Origin: Myxococcales bacterium
GTDB lineage: Bacteria > Lernaellota > Lernaellaia > Lernaellales > Lernaellaceae
Length of the DNA stretch: 64,000 nucleotides
Direction: 5' to 3'
Assembly: GCA_012517325.1 (NCBI GenBank)
Contig: JAAYVF010000073.1
Span: 1 to 64,000 of the forward strand
Below, piece by piece: positions 27,304 to 35,778 of this stretch. The first letter of the stretch is position 1; each line of letters begins with the position of its first letter. A program made the position numbers and the translations under genes. The notes beneath the pieces were generated by a model. The model had not been told where the DNA came from. It saw nothing but the letters and a program-made list of their open reading frames with translations, and did not search any database.

Positions 27304-28989
27304 TTACCGCTCGCGCTCCCGCGCGATCGTCCCCCAAGACCGCCAGACTTCGGGGTGCTCGGGATTGAACGGCGGCGGATCGCGCCAGGCCGGGCTGGCC
27401 GGGGCGAATCGGGCGGTTTTCAACCGGCTGACCGCCGACAAATCCGGTCCCGAATGCTCGGCCGGCCAGCTGACGGTGTTCGTGCCGGAATTGTAAGCCA
27501 GCAGCGCGCCGCCGGAGACCTGGAACGGGGCGGCCAGGTCGACGTTGCCGTCCGGATCGATGCCCGCATAGAGGATGTGTGCGCCCTGCGTGCCCGGATA
27601 ATTGACCAGATCGTCGTCCAGCAGGAAGATCGCGCCCGCGTACGGCTCCAGGTCGACCGAATCGTAACCGGCCGGCACCGTCGGAGCCGTGCCCGCGGGG
27701 AAGGACAACAGGCCGTTGAAGCTGTAGGGGCCGGAATCGTCCTGCACCCAGATGGCCAGCTCGTTCTGCAGGACCGTCGTGGGCATGTCGGAACCCCAGG
27801 CGTCGTCGATCAAGGCGGTCACCTCTTCCGGGTCGCCGTTTTCCAGGTTGAAAATGTCGGCCAGGTGATCCAGCCCGCCGAGCCGGCCGGCCAGGTAGAT
27901 CCACCACAGATAGGCTTGCACGTAGCTGTCGTAATCGGCGTAGGTCCAGTGAACCAGCGACCGGCCCCGACCGATCGAGCCCGACGGATCGGACAGGTAA
28001 TAATCGAGCGAATACTGGTTGATGCCGTAAACGGCGTGCACCGCGGTTTCGGCCAGTCCCTCGTCGTGGTAATCCCAATAGACGTTCTGCCAGCCGTGTT
28101 TTTCGTGATACAGCAGGTGCTGGAACTCGTGCGGGATGACGTGCACCGGCTCCAGCGAACCACCGTCGGCGTTGATGTAGATGATTTCCATTTCGTTCGA
28201 ATGCAGGCCCCACATGCTCAGGGCGTCCGCGTTCGATTCGGCGTTGACGCCGAAGAAATACCCGCCGTAGTAGATCCCGCCGCTCAGGCTCAGCAGGGTG
28301 ATGCGATCGTTGCCGTCGAAGTCCGGGGCGGCGATGAACAGTTCGGTCTCGATGGGATAGATCTGCTCGTCGAACGCCGCGATGGTTTCAGCGACGTCGG
28401 CGACGTTGCTGCCCTGCTCGACGTAGATCACGCAATGCTCTCCCACGCCGGCGCGGTTGGCGGTCAGTTGGTATTCGTCCTCTTCGGCGAAATCCCAGGC
28501 CCAGAAAGCGGCGGTGTCGGCCGCCGTGAATTGCGCCGTCAGAGGCGCTTTTTTAGCGGTAGGCGGGGTGACGGTCAGCGTGTACTCGACGCCCAGTTTT
28601 TGTTTGCGGGTTTGCAGGGTGACGAGCTTGGTTGGCGCGTCGTACTGCGCCTGGGTGATTTCCAGGTCGCCGTTGTCCGAGGTCACGGCGTAGAGCGCGG
28701 CCTCGCCCGCCTCGGCGCCCGGATCGGCGCTGAGCGTCACGAGGATGCTGTATTCGTTCGGCGCATTGACGCTGGCAATCGTCACGCCCGACCAGCCCGC
28801 GCCGGGAGTGGAATCGTCGTTGTCGTCGTCGCCGCTGTCGTCGTCGCCGGCCGCGTCGTCGTCATCGTCGCCGTTGCTGTCGTCGTCCGCGGAATGATCG
28901 TTGTCGTCATCGTCGTCATCGCCGGAATTGCCGCCGCAGGCGGCCAGGGCGAGGCACAGAATCAGGAGCCAGGGGAAGATGCGCTTCAT
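27304..28989 (-). CDS. Asp-rich lipoprotein with HExxH metallopeptidase motif
   Basis: A 561-residue lipoprotein. The signal peptide ends in LAAC (Cys18), followed by about 45 residues that are mostly Asp with Gly, Asn and Ser. A beta-sandwich-like stretch (residues about 65-160) precedes the catalytic-looking region, where IPHEFQHLLYHEKHG holds HEFQH at 287-291 and the downstream HDEGLAETAVHAVYG supplies a candidate third-ligand Glu or His. This arrangement resembles the M30 (hyicolysin) family of zinc peptidases, so an outer-membrane surface protease is likely but unproven. It lies downstream of the neighbouring hypothetical gene on the same strand. Confidence 0.75.
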   Translation of the reverse strand: MKRIFPWLLILCLALAACGGNSGDDDDDDNDHSADDDSNGDDDDDAAGDDDSGDDDNDDSTPGAGWSGVTIASVNAPNEYSILVTLSADPGAEAGEAALYAVTSDNGDLEITQAQYDAPTKLVTLQTRKQKLGVEYTLTVTPPTAKKAPLTAQFTAADTAAFWAWDFAEEDEYQLTANRAGVGEHCVIYVEQGSNVADVAETIAAFDEQIYPIETELFIAAPDFDGNDRITLLSLSGGIYYGGYFFGVNAESNADALSMWGLHSNEMEIIYINADGGSLEPVHVIPHEFQHLLYHEKHGWQNVYWDYHDEGLAETAVHAVYGINQYSLDYYLSDPSGSIGRGRSLVHWTYADYDSYVQAYLWWIYLAGRLGGLDHLADIFNLENGDPEEVTALIDDAWGSDMPTTVLQNELAIWVQDDSGPYSFNGLLSFPAGTAPTVPAGYDSVDLEPYAGAIFLLDDDLVNYPGTQGAHILYAGIDPDGNVDLAAPFQVSGGALLAYNSGTNTVSWPAEHSGPDLSAVSRLKTARFAPASPAWRDPPPFNPEHPEVWRSWGTIARERER

Positions 28990-29106
28990 GGGTGGTCCTT
29001 AAGGGTGTAAGTGGGCGAAAATTCGACGAGGCCGCCCTGGAGCGGCCTCACGATGGATTGCCTGATAAATAACCCTCATGTCGATTTGCCGAGACATCCG
29101 ATCGCG

Positions 29107-29718
29107 TTATTCGATCATCGCCCCGGGATCCTCTTCCTGAGCCGGTTCTTCCTCGGAGGGGTAGGCTTCTCCCTCGTTGCCCAGTTCCTCCAGGGGCTCG
29201 ATTTCTTCATTCTGCTGGACGTTCTCTTCGCCGGGGTTCTGCCTGCCGTGCAGATTGCGGTTGGGACCCAACGGCCGGCCGATCGGGCTTTTGCGCCCGG
29301 GGCGGGTGGGCCGGGTCAGTTCGCCTTCCTCGCCGCCTTGTTGTTCCTGGCCGCCGCGTTGTTGCAACGCCTGGCGGCGGCGGGCCAACCGCTCCTCGCG
29401 GCGCTTCTTCGCGGCTTCGCGGCGTTCCTCGGGCGTCTTGCGGATCTGGCGGGTGGAGGCGCCGGCCGCCCCCTTCTCTTCCGTCGGATTTGGTTGGCCG
29501 GGCTTCACGGCGCGCCGCTGTTGGGCGGGCGTCGCGGTTTTTTCCTCAGAGGCGGTCAGGGTCAGTTTCGGGCGCGTCAGGTTGGCCATTCGCGGACCGG
29601 GCATTTGAAAATAGGACCAGGAGGCGAACAAGAAGATCGCCAACCCGCCGGCCAGGAAGGCATTCCGCCACCGGCCGGTCAACAACGCCTGCAATTTTTT
29701 TAGTCGATTCATGTTCAT
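29107..29718 (-). CDS. Single-pass membrane protein, highly charged, unknown
   Basis: A 203-residue protein I do not recognise. A basic N-terminus (MNMNRLKKLQALLTGRWRN) precedes one membrane helix (FLAGGLAIFLFASWSYF, residues about 20-36). The rest is periplasmic or exposed, of low complexity: an Arg/Lys/Glu-rich helix predicted as coiled coil (TPEERREAAKKRREERLARR), then Gly/Arg/Pro and finally a very acidic end. Two ATGs (29718 and 29712) precede it; AGGTGGG lies upstream. It may be a scaffold or secretion accessory, but nothing in the sequence decides this. Even codon usage and a plausible ribosome site support it as real. Confidence 0.6.
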   Translation of the reverse strand: MNMNRLKKLQALLTGRWRNAFLAGGLAIFLFASWSYFQMPGPRMANLTRPKLTLTASEEKTATPAQQRRAVKPGQPNPTEEKGAAGASTRQIRKTPEERREAAKKRREERLARRRQALQQRGGQEQQGGEEGELTRPTRPGRKSPIGRPLGPNRNLHGRQNPGEENVQQNEEIEPLEELGNEGEAYPSEEEPAQEEDPGAMIE

Positions 29719-29767
29719 AGTCTAACCCACCTGGCTATCAGACAACAAGAACGCCCATTTGGTTACA

Positions 29768-31513
29768 TCAGTGGCGCAAAACCGAGCCGGCCAAAGCGTT
29801 TCTGTCGTACCGATCACCGTCCACCACGATCTTTCCATTGATGGCCACCAGGTGGATGCCGTCCGGGTTGCGACGCGGCTCCTGGAAAGTCGAGTGGGTG
29901 CGGATCGTCTTCAGGTCGAAGAGCACCAGGTCGGCGAAATAGCCGGGCTTCAGGTAGCCACGGCGTTCGATGCCGAGGGAATCCGCCGACAAGCCGGTGC
30001 ATTTGCGGACGCCGGCTTCGAGAGAAATCACTTTTGTTTCGCGCACATAGCGCTGGAAAAACTTCGGGTAGCAGTCGTAGAACAAGTGGCTGGGCCGGCC
30101 GAAACCCATCAGGATCGAATCGGTGACGATGGAGACGTTCGGGTCTTTCATCGAGGTGACGACGCTGGTTTCCATCAGGTCGTCGCCCGGATAGGTCAGC
30201 GTTTCGAAGACCAACACCCGGCCGTTTTCCTGCAACAACAATTCGCAGGCGGCGTCGAAGGGGTGCATTTTCCACATTTTGCCGATTTCGATCAGGTTCT
30301 TGCCTTCCAGGTGGCGATTTTTTTCGCTGGGCACGCTCATCACCGAAACGCTGCCCCAGCCCATGATTTTGAAGAAATTCATCGACCAGGTGTCGTTGCG
30401 ATCGTGCGGCCAGGCGAAGGTGTCGCCCTTTTCGATGTCGCGCAGCATCCGGCGGCGCGCTTTTTTGTCGCGCAACCGGCCGAGAATCTCGTCGATGTTC
30501 TTGCCTTCCAAGGCCCACGGCGGGAAGAAGGCGATCAGGTGCGTGAACCCGGCGCTGGTCGGCATGGCGTCCACGTGAACGCGGGCTTTTCCGGCGCGGC
30601 GCAGCCGATCGATGTTGTGCAACACCCGCGAGGCGGCCGAATCGGACGGCACCGGGAACTTGACCCGCTCGTAGACCTTGCTGGTCACCTGGATCAGCGC
30701 CCGGAACGCGGCGTTGAGCGCCGGGCCGAAATCGGGCAGCCAGAACAGGTGGCTGATCTGCACCGGCACCTCGGCTTCCTGGGAAACGGTCACCGCTTCC
30801 TGCACGGCCTGGTCCAGCGTCGCGGAGTACGAACGCAGGTGGCTGGTGAAGCAGGCGCCGTGACGCGACACCACGCGCGCCAGATCGACCAGTTCGCCGG
30901 TGTCGGATTGGCTGCCGGGGAAATATTGCAAGCCGGTGGACAGGCCGAGCGCGCCTTCGCCCAGGGCCTGGTCGAGCCAGCGGCACATGCGGCCGATCTC
31001 GTCGCGCGTCGCGTGGCGGGTGGCCGGGCCGACGGCCGACAGGCGCAGAATGCCGTGGGGCGCCAGCAAGCCGGCGTTGATCGGGACGCCCTTCCGGTCC
31101 AGGAAGTTCATGAATTCGGCCATGGACGACCATTTGATGTAGGGACGCAGTCGGTCGGCCGTGAAGGCGTACATGAAGGCGTCGATGAAGTCGTTGTTTT
31201 CCGTATCCGGCAACGGCGCCATGCCCAGGCCGCAGTTGCCGCCGACGAACGTCGTGATGCCCTGGCGGATCAGCGGCTCGAACAGGTCGGGCGCGGCGTC
31301 GCGGAACAGCACGAGATCGCCGTGGGAATGGATGTCGATGAAACCGGGGCACAGCACGAGACCGTCGGCGTCGACGACCCGCGCGGCCGTGGCGCCGGTC
31401 AGCTTGCCGATCGCGGCGATCCGGTCTTTTTGGACGGCGACGTCGGCGACGTAGGGCAGGTGGCCGCTGCCGTCGACAACGGTGGCGCGCTGGAACAGGA
31501 TGTCGAATTCCAT
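29768..31513 (-). CDS. N-acyl-D-amino-acid deacylase family amidohydrolase
   Basis: A TIM-barrel amidohydrolase of 581 residues. The family cleaves N-acyl groups from D-amino acids, with relatives acting on dihydropyrimidines and D-peptides. Visible are the opening VVDGSGHLPYVADVAVQKDR, the metal site GFIDIHSHGDL, the Cys ligand in FVGGNCGLGM that is typical of D-aminoacylases, SHLRSYS, VQISHL, and the closing beta-sandwich GYLKPGYFADLVLFD. No signal peptide, so cytoplasmic. GGAACC precedes the ATG. The MarR gene ends 16 bp upstream on the same strand and probably shares the transcript. The exact substrate is not fixed. Confidence 0.85.
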   Translation of the reverse strand: MEFDILFQRATVVDGSGHLPYVADVAVQKDRIAAIGKLTGATAARVVDADGLVLCPGFIDIHSHGDLVLFRDAAPDLFEPLIRQGITTFVGGNCGLGMAPLPDTENNDFIDAFMYAFTADRLRPYIKWSSMAEFMNFLDRKGVPINAGLLAPHGILRLSAVGPATRHATRDEIGRMCRWLDQALGEGALGLSTGLQYFPGSQSDTGELVDLARVVSRHGACFTSHLRSYSATLDQAVQEAVTVSQEAEVPVQISHLFWLPDFGPALNAAFRALIQVTSKVYERVKFPVPSDSAASRVLHNIDRLRRAGKARVHVDAMPTSAGFTHLIAFFPPWALEGKNIDEILGRLRDKKARRRMLRDIEKGDTFAWPHDRNDTWSMNFFKIMGWGSVSVMSVPSEKNRHLEGKNLIEIGKMWKMHPFDAACELLLQENGRVLVFETLTYPGDDLMETSVVTSMKDPNVSIVTDSILMGFGRPSHLFYDCYPKFFQRYVRETKVISLEAGVRKCTGLSADSLGIERRGYLKPGYFADLVLFDLKTIRTHSTFQEPRRNPDGIHLVAINGKIVVDGDRYDRNALAGSVLRH

Positions 31514-31529
31514 GGTGGTTCCTTAAAGG

Positions 31530-31946
31530 CTAGGAAAGTTGGTTGACGACCTTCTGAATGGCATGCATCACGATTTGCCCGTCTTCCGGCGTCAGCACGC
31601 CCAGCGCCGTCTTGGCGACCAGGTCGAAGATCGAATAATGGGCTTTGATCGCCGCCCGGCCGGTGCGGGTCAGGGTGAGCAGAATCGCCCGCCGGTCGTG
31701 CGGATCGGTTTTCCGCGCCAGGAGCTTGCGGCCGACCATCTTGTCCGCGGTCCAACTGACCGTCGAAAGCGGCAGGTTCACTTGTTGCGCCAGTTCCTTG
31801 ACGCGCGTGGGACCGTGTTCCTCCACCACGAGCAGCAAGCCCAGTTCCTTCGGCGTCACCTGCAGCATTTCGTCGTGAAAGACGTCGACGTGGCGGTAGA
31901 TTTCGCGCAAGGCCCGCGCCAATTGCTCGGCCAAGGGAGTTTCCAA
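31530..31946 (-). CDS. MarR family transcriptional regulator
   Basis: A 138-residue winged-helix regulator. The DNA-recognition helices are in GPTRVKELAQQVNLPLSTVS, followed by the wing DPHDRRAILLTLTRTGR, the family signature. MarR proteins are dimers that usually repress their own operon and release DNA on binding a small ligand or after oxidation. The start is a TTG at 31946, six bases after a strong GGAGGT. The gene is directly upstream of the D-aminoacylase gene, which is its likely target along with itself. No operator can be pinpointed. Confidence 0.9.
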   Translation of the reverse strand: METPLAEQLARALREIYRHVDVFHDEMLQVTPKELGLLLVVEEHGPTRVKELAQQVNLPLSTVSWTADKMVGRKLLARKTDPHDRRAILLTLTRTGRAAIKAHYSIFDLVAKTALGVLTPEDGQIVMHAIQKVVNQLS

Positions 31947-32013
31947 AACAGACCTCCATCGTTTCGTCGCCGCCGGGGTCCGAACGAAAGCGCCCTCCCT
32001 GGCGGCGTCCGGT

Positions 32014-33273
32014 CTAGCGGCGTTTGGTTCGGGTCGTCCTTTCCGGTTTCGCCATCTCGCCCCAGCCGCGCGAGATCGCCCGCCAGGAGTTGCCGTACAG
32101 GATGGCGTCGACTTCTTCCCGGGAGAATTCGCGGCTCATGGCGTCCGCGAGGCGCGGCAGGTGCGACGGGTTGTAACAGTCTTTGAAGGGATGCGTCAAA
32201 CCGTCGAAGTCGGTGCCGATGCCCAGGCAGGAAACGTCGCCCACGAGGTCTTTGACGTAGCGCATGATGTCGATCAACAGGGGGATGCCGATGTTGTCGT
32301 CCTTGTAGCGGGCCACGGCGTCGACCAGCAAGCGCTTGGAAATGATCAGGCCGATGACGCCGCCCAGGCGGTGGACGCGTTTGATCTCTTCGTCGGCGAG
32401 GTTGTATTCGTGGTCGTGCCACTTTTTCAGGCCGACGTGCGAAACGATCACCGGCCGGTGGTATTCCTCGCACAAATCGTAAACCCGGTGCCGCGCTTCT
32501 TCCTGGACGTGCGAGAGGTCGCACAACATGCCGATCGACAGCATCTCGCGGACGAGTTTTTCGCCCAGGTCGTTCTTCTCGCCGAATTTCCAGTCGGCCC
32601 GTTTCATTTCGAACAGCAGGTCGTCGCGTCCCGCGACCACCTTGCCGTTTTTCTTTTTCGGGATCATTTCCACGGCGTCGGTCTGCGGCACGAACGGATT
32701 GTCCCAGAAGTGGGCGAGGGTCAGCATGACCACGCCGCGCTCCTTCAGGTAGTGCAGGCGCGAGCGGGTGCGCTCCCAGAAAGCGTCCGGCGAGAGCCCC
32801 TCGGCTTCGGGATCGCCGAAGACGTGCGCCCCCTCGACGGCGTGGATGACCGCGATTTCCTTTTCGCCGAGCAGGGAGATGTCCTGCGGCGAACGCGCCA
32901 GGCGCAGTTTGGGATCGTCGCCGAACACGAGGTAATTGGTGTTGCGAATCGCCTTTTCCAGGCCGTTCATCTGGGCGATGAGCGTGTTCCAGGGCTCGGC
33001 GGCGCGCATCTTGTGGTAGTGATAGGGTGCGACCGACCAGAGCAGGGCGCGCGAGAACCAGCGAATCCCCTGTTTCAAGAACCCTTGCTCGACGATGTAA
33101 TGCGTATTGAACAGGATCTTCACCGGGCTGCGTTTCAAATTAATGTACTGATATTCGAGCGATAGCGGGTTCCAGACGCCGTTGGTGTAAGTGTAGGCGT
33201 GGAAGCTGTTGGGCAGAAACGGGAGGTTCGCGATTTTTAAATAGGGGTGGGCGTGGAGATCGATCATCCGCAT
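32014..33273 (-). CDS. M19-family membrane dipeptidase-like metallohydrolase
   Basis: A 419-residue TIM-barrel hydrolase of the renal dipeptidase (M19) family, which cleaves dipeptides, including D-residue-containing ones. Seen: the first metal site MIDLHAHP, AVIHAVEGAHVFG with the bridging Glu, MLCDLSHV and PVIVSHVG for two His ligands, and GIGTDFDGLTH. No signal peptide is visible from this start. I chose the ATG at 33273, since it begins right before the first conserved strand and AAGG lies upstream; an ATG at 33351 would add 26 unconserved residues. Together with the neighbouring D-aminoacylase it suggests catabolism of D-amino-acid peptides. Confidence 0.82.
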   Translation of the reverse strand: MRMIDLHAHPYLKIANLPFLPNSFHAYTYTNGVWNPLSLEYQYINLKRSPVKILFNTHYIVEQGFLKQGIRWFSRALLWSVAPYHYHKMRAAEPWNTLIAQMNGLEKAIRNTNYLVFGDDPKLRLARSPQDISLLGEKEIAVIHAVEGAHVFGDPEAEGLSPDAFWERTRSRLHYLKERGVVMLTLAHFWDNPFVPQTDAVEMIPKKKNGKVVAGRDDLLFEMKRADWKFGEKNDLGEKLVREMLSIGMLCDLSHVQEEARHRVYDLCEEYHRPVIVSHVGLKKWHDHEYNLADEEIKRVHRLGGVIGLIISKRLLVDAVARYKDDNIGIPLLIDIMRYVKDLVGDVSCLGIGTDFDGLTHPFKDCYNPSHLPRLADAMSREFSREEVDAILYGNSWRAISRGWGEMAKPERTTRTKRR

Positions 33274-33512
33274 GGTGCTGTCGCCTTTCTTGTTGTCGTC
33301 GCCCGACGAAAATGTTCCGGTCCGCCCCAAAAACATCCAACCTTTAGACATTCCAAAAGTTAGACCATTTTTGTCCGTTTGTCAAACCCGCGGGGAAGCA
33401 AACGGGGTACTGCGATGAAATTCCAAAAGCGCGGGAAATGGATGGATTTGCGCTCTATCGGCGGATTTTTTTTGTTGTTACAATGCCGCGTCATTTTTCC
33501 AGGAGGACCGTC

Positions 33513-35681
33513 ATGTCGTCTCGCCGTTCGTCTTTCCCCATGCTGCTTCTGGCGCTGCTCGCCCTGGCAATGCCGGCGGTCGCCGCCGAACACATGTATG
33601 CCGTATCGCCGGGCCAACCCGCGCGGGTCGATCTCGTCGAGCGCGGCGCCGAACGCCTCGTGGCGCGCGTCGCCCTGCCGGAATTGCAATGGGGCGAGGC
33701 GGAGGCCGGCGGCGAGACCTGGGATGTCGTCGCGGTCGATAACCTCGGCACGACCAGCCGGGTCGGCGCGCCGATGCTGCCGGTGCTGACGCGCCTGGTG
33801 GCCGTGGACGCCGCCGAGGGGATCGCGGTCCGCCTGGCCGCGACGGAAACCGAAACCGTCGCCGGCGTGCGCGTGCTGCCGTTCCAGCCCAAGGTGGACC
33901 GCAACGCCGTCACCCTGCCGCCGTTCGCCATCGACGAAGACATTTACGCCTATGACGAATGGTGGCCGAGCCAAACCCTGACGACCGATAAACCGATCAT
34001 CATTCACGGCCGCCGGTACGTTCCGGTTCACTACTATCCGGTGCAGTACAACCCGGTGCGCGAATCCATCCGGGTCAGCCGGACGGCCGCGCTGGAAATC
34101 ACCGGCGGGCTCCGTAACGCGGAAAACCGCCTGACGCGCGCCTTGCCGCCGAGCACCGCGTTCGCGCCGCTGACCGCCGATTGGACGTGGAGCTTCGACC
34201 GCAAGGGCGATCCGCAGGGGAACTGGATACCGCAAGACGGCGCGATCCTGGTCATCGTTTACGACAATTTCCTCGCCGGGACGCAGCCGTACATCGACTG
34301 GAAAACCCGCAAGGGCCTGCCGGTCGAGGTGGTGAAGACCAGCGAACTGACCGGCGCCGGGCAGGACGCGATGGCGATCAAGCAAATGCTCTATCAGCGT
34401 TATCACAACGCCGACCTACCGCCGCTCGATTACGTGCTGATCGTCGGCGACTACGAACAGGTGACGACGCTGTTCGGCCTTTACGGTTGCAGTTCCGATT
34501 CCAAATACGTGACGCTCGACGGCGACGATTACTTCCCCGACACGATCATCGGCCGCCTGTCGGTCAAGAACATCCAGCAACTCGCCAACGCCGTCAACAA
34601 AATGGTCAATTACGAAAGCGCCCCGAACCTGACCGACACGAGTTGGTACCTGAAGGGCCTGACCGTCTCGAGTTCCGAATCGCAGGACAACCAGAACGCC
34701 TCGTTCGTCGGCGACATCCTGGAAAACGAAGCCGGCTTCAACAAAGTCGACTATTTCTTCATTTCGAACGGCAACAGCACGCGGGCCAACGTCAACGCCG
34801 CGCTGAACGACGGCCGGAGCTGGCTGGCGTACTTCGGCCACGGCGCCGCCACGAGTTGGGCGAGCATCGTCCCGAATTACACCAACCAGGACGTGATCGG
34901 GCTGGCCAACACCGATAAGTTGCCGGTCATCACCGACATCGCCTGCGACAACGCCCATTTCGACATGACGGCCGACTGTTTCGCCGAGGTCTGGATCAAG
35001 AACGACGAGCATACCGGCGCGGCGGGCATCTTCGCCGCCAGCCGCAACACGCCCTTCGGCTGGACCGACCAGCTCGGCCGCGGCGTGGCGGTCGGTCACT
35101 TCCGCCAGGGCTACCTGACCTTCGGCGCCGCCAGCTACTTCGGTAAGATTTACATGTATCACTTCTATCCCGAGAGCGCGGGCGGCACGACCGAGGAAGT
35201 GATGCAGCACTACCTCGTGTTCGGCGACCCCGAACTCAATATCTGGTCCGACGTGCCGGTGCTGCCCGACGTCGAACGGCCGGCGGAAATCGAATTGGGC
35301 GCGACCGGTCCCTTAACAATTCGCGTCACCATCAATGGCGCGCCGCTGGCGAACGCGCTGGTGCACGTCTGGCGCGACGAGGAATGGAGCTTCGCCAAGC
35401 GCACCGACGCGACCGGCCAGGTGAATCTCGTGCTCGATCCGTCGCTCGACCTGGGCGCGCTGCAGGTGCTGATCACCGGCCCGAACGCTTTGCCCTATGA
35501 GGACGAAATCGAGATCGTGCCGGCCGGCGCCGACGACGACGCTGCCGACGACGACGCCGCCGATGACGACGCGGCCGACGACGACGCGACCGACGACGAC
35601 GCCGCCGATGACGACGCGGCCGATGACGATGCCGGCGGCGACGACGATGACGACGACGACAGTTCCGGCGGGTGCAACTGA
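33513..35681 (+). CDS. Gingipain-like (C25) cysteine protease with Asp-rich C-terminus
   Basis: A secreted protease of 722 residues. The ATG at 33513 has AGGAGG six bases upstream and gives a signal peptide cleaved near AVAA (residue 25). A pro-region spans about 26-210. The catalytic domain has ILVIVYDNF, DYVLIVGDY, the His in LAYFGHGAATSW (His443) and the Cys in ITDIACDNAHFD (Cys478), the C25 dyad, and ends near EEVMQHYLVFGDPELNIW. A small beta-sandwich follows (residues about 590-670). The last 50 residues are seven DDDAA-type repeats, a run of Asp and the end SSGGCN. The terminal Cys may be a sorting or anchoring signal. Confidence 0.88.
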   Translation: MSSRRSSFPMLLLALLALAMPAVAAEHMYAVSPGQPARVDLVERGAERLVARVALPELQWGEAEAGGETWDVVAVDNLGTTSRVGAPMLPVLTRLVAVDAAEGIAVRLAATETETVAGVRVLPFQPKVDRNAVTLPPFAIDEDIYAYDEWWPSQTLTTDKPIIIHGRRYVPVHYYPVQYNPVRESIRVSRTAALEITGGLRNAENRLTRALPPSTAFAPLTADWTWSFDRKGDPQGNWIPQDGAILVIVYDNFLAGTQPYIDWKTRKGLPVEVVKTSELTGAGQDAMAIKQMLYQRYHNADLPPLDYVLIVGDYEQVTTLFGLYGCSSDSKYVTLDGDDYFPDTIIGRLSVKNIQQLANAVNKMVNYESAPNLTDTSWYLKGLTVSSSESQDNQNASFVGDILENEAGFNKVDYFFISNGNSTRANVNAALNDGRSWLAYFGHGAATSWASIVPNYTNQDVIGLANTDKLPVITDIACDNAHFDMTADCFAEVWIKNDEHTGAAGIFAASRNTPFGWTDQLGRGVAVGHFRQGYLTFGAASYFGKIYMYHFYPESAGGTTEEVMQHYLVFGDPELNIWSDVPVLPDVERPAEIELGATGPLTIRVTINGAPLANALVHVWRDEEWSFAKRTDATGQVNLVLDPSLDLGALQVLITGPNALPYEDEIEIVPAGADDDAADDDAADDDAADDDATDDDAADDDAADDDAGGDDDDDDDSSGGCN
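35532..35660 (+). repeat. 15-bp tandem repeat encoding DDDAA units
   Basis: Seven imperfect 15-bp units of the type GACGACGACGCCGCC encode DDDAA (one DDDAT, one DDDAG), then a run of Asp codons, at the C-terminus of the C25 protease. Synonymous GAT/GAC changes between units suggest the peptide rather than the DNA is conserved. Confidence 0.9.
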
Positions 35682-35720
35682 TCGCCGGCCGTTTTCGCGA
35701 TTGAGTCAAACGAATTTGCG

Positions 35721-35750
35721 CGGGCGGGAGCGATCCCGCCCGTCTTGTTT
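35721..35750 (+). terminator. Intrinsic terminator after the C25 protease gene
   Basis: A perfect 9-bp stem CGGGCGGGA / TCCCGCCCG with a GCGA loop, followed by TCTTGTTT, 40 bp after the protease stop and before the MBOAT gene. Confidence 0.8.
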
Positions 35751-35778
35751 CCGGCGTGGAGTTGGTGAAGGATAGCGC

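Noticed and set aside
28810-28930. Short GTCGTC-type repeats suggestive of a CRISPR or satellite array.
   Set aside because: They are Asp codons (GAC/GAT) of the lipoprotein spacer in the coding frame; no regular spacers exist.
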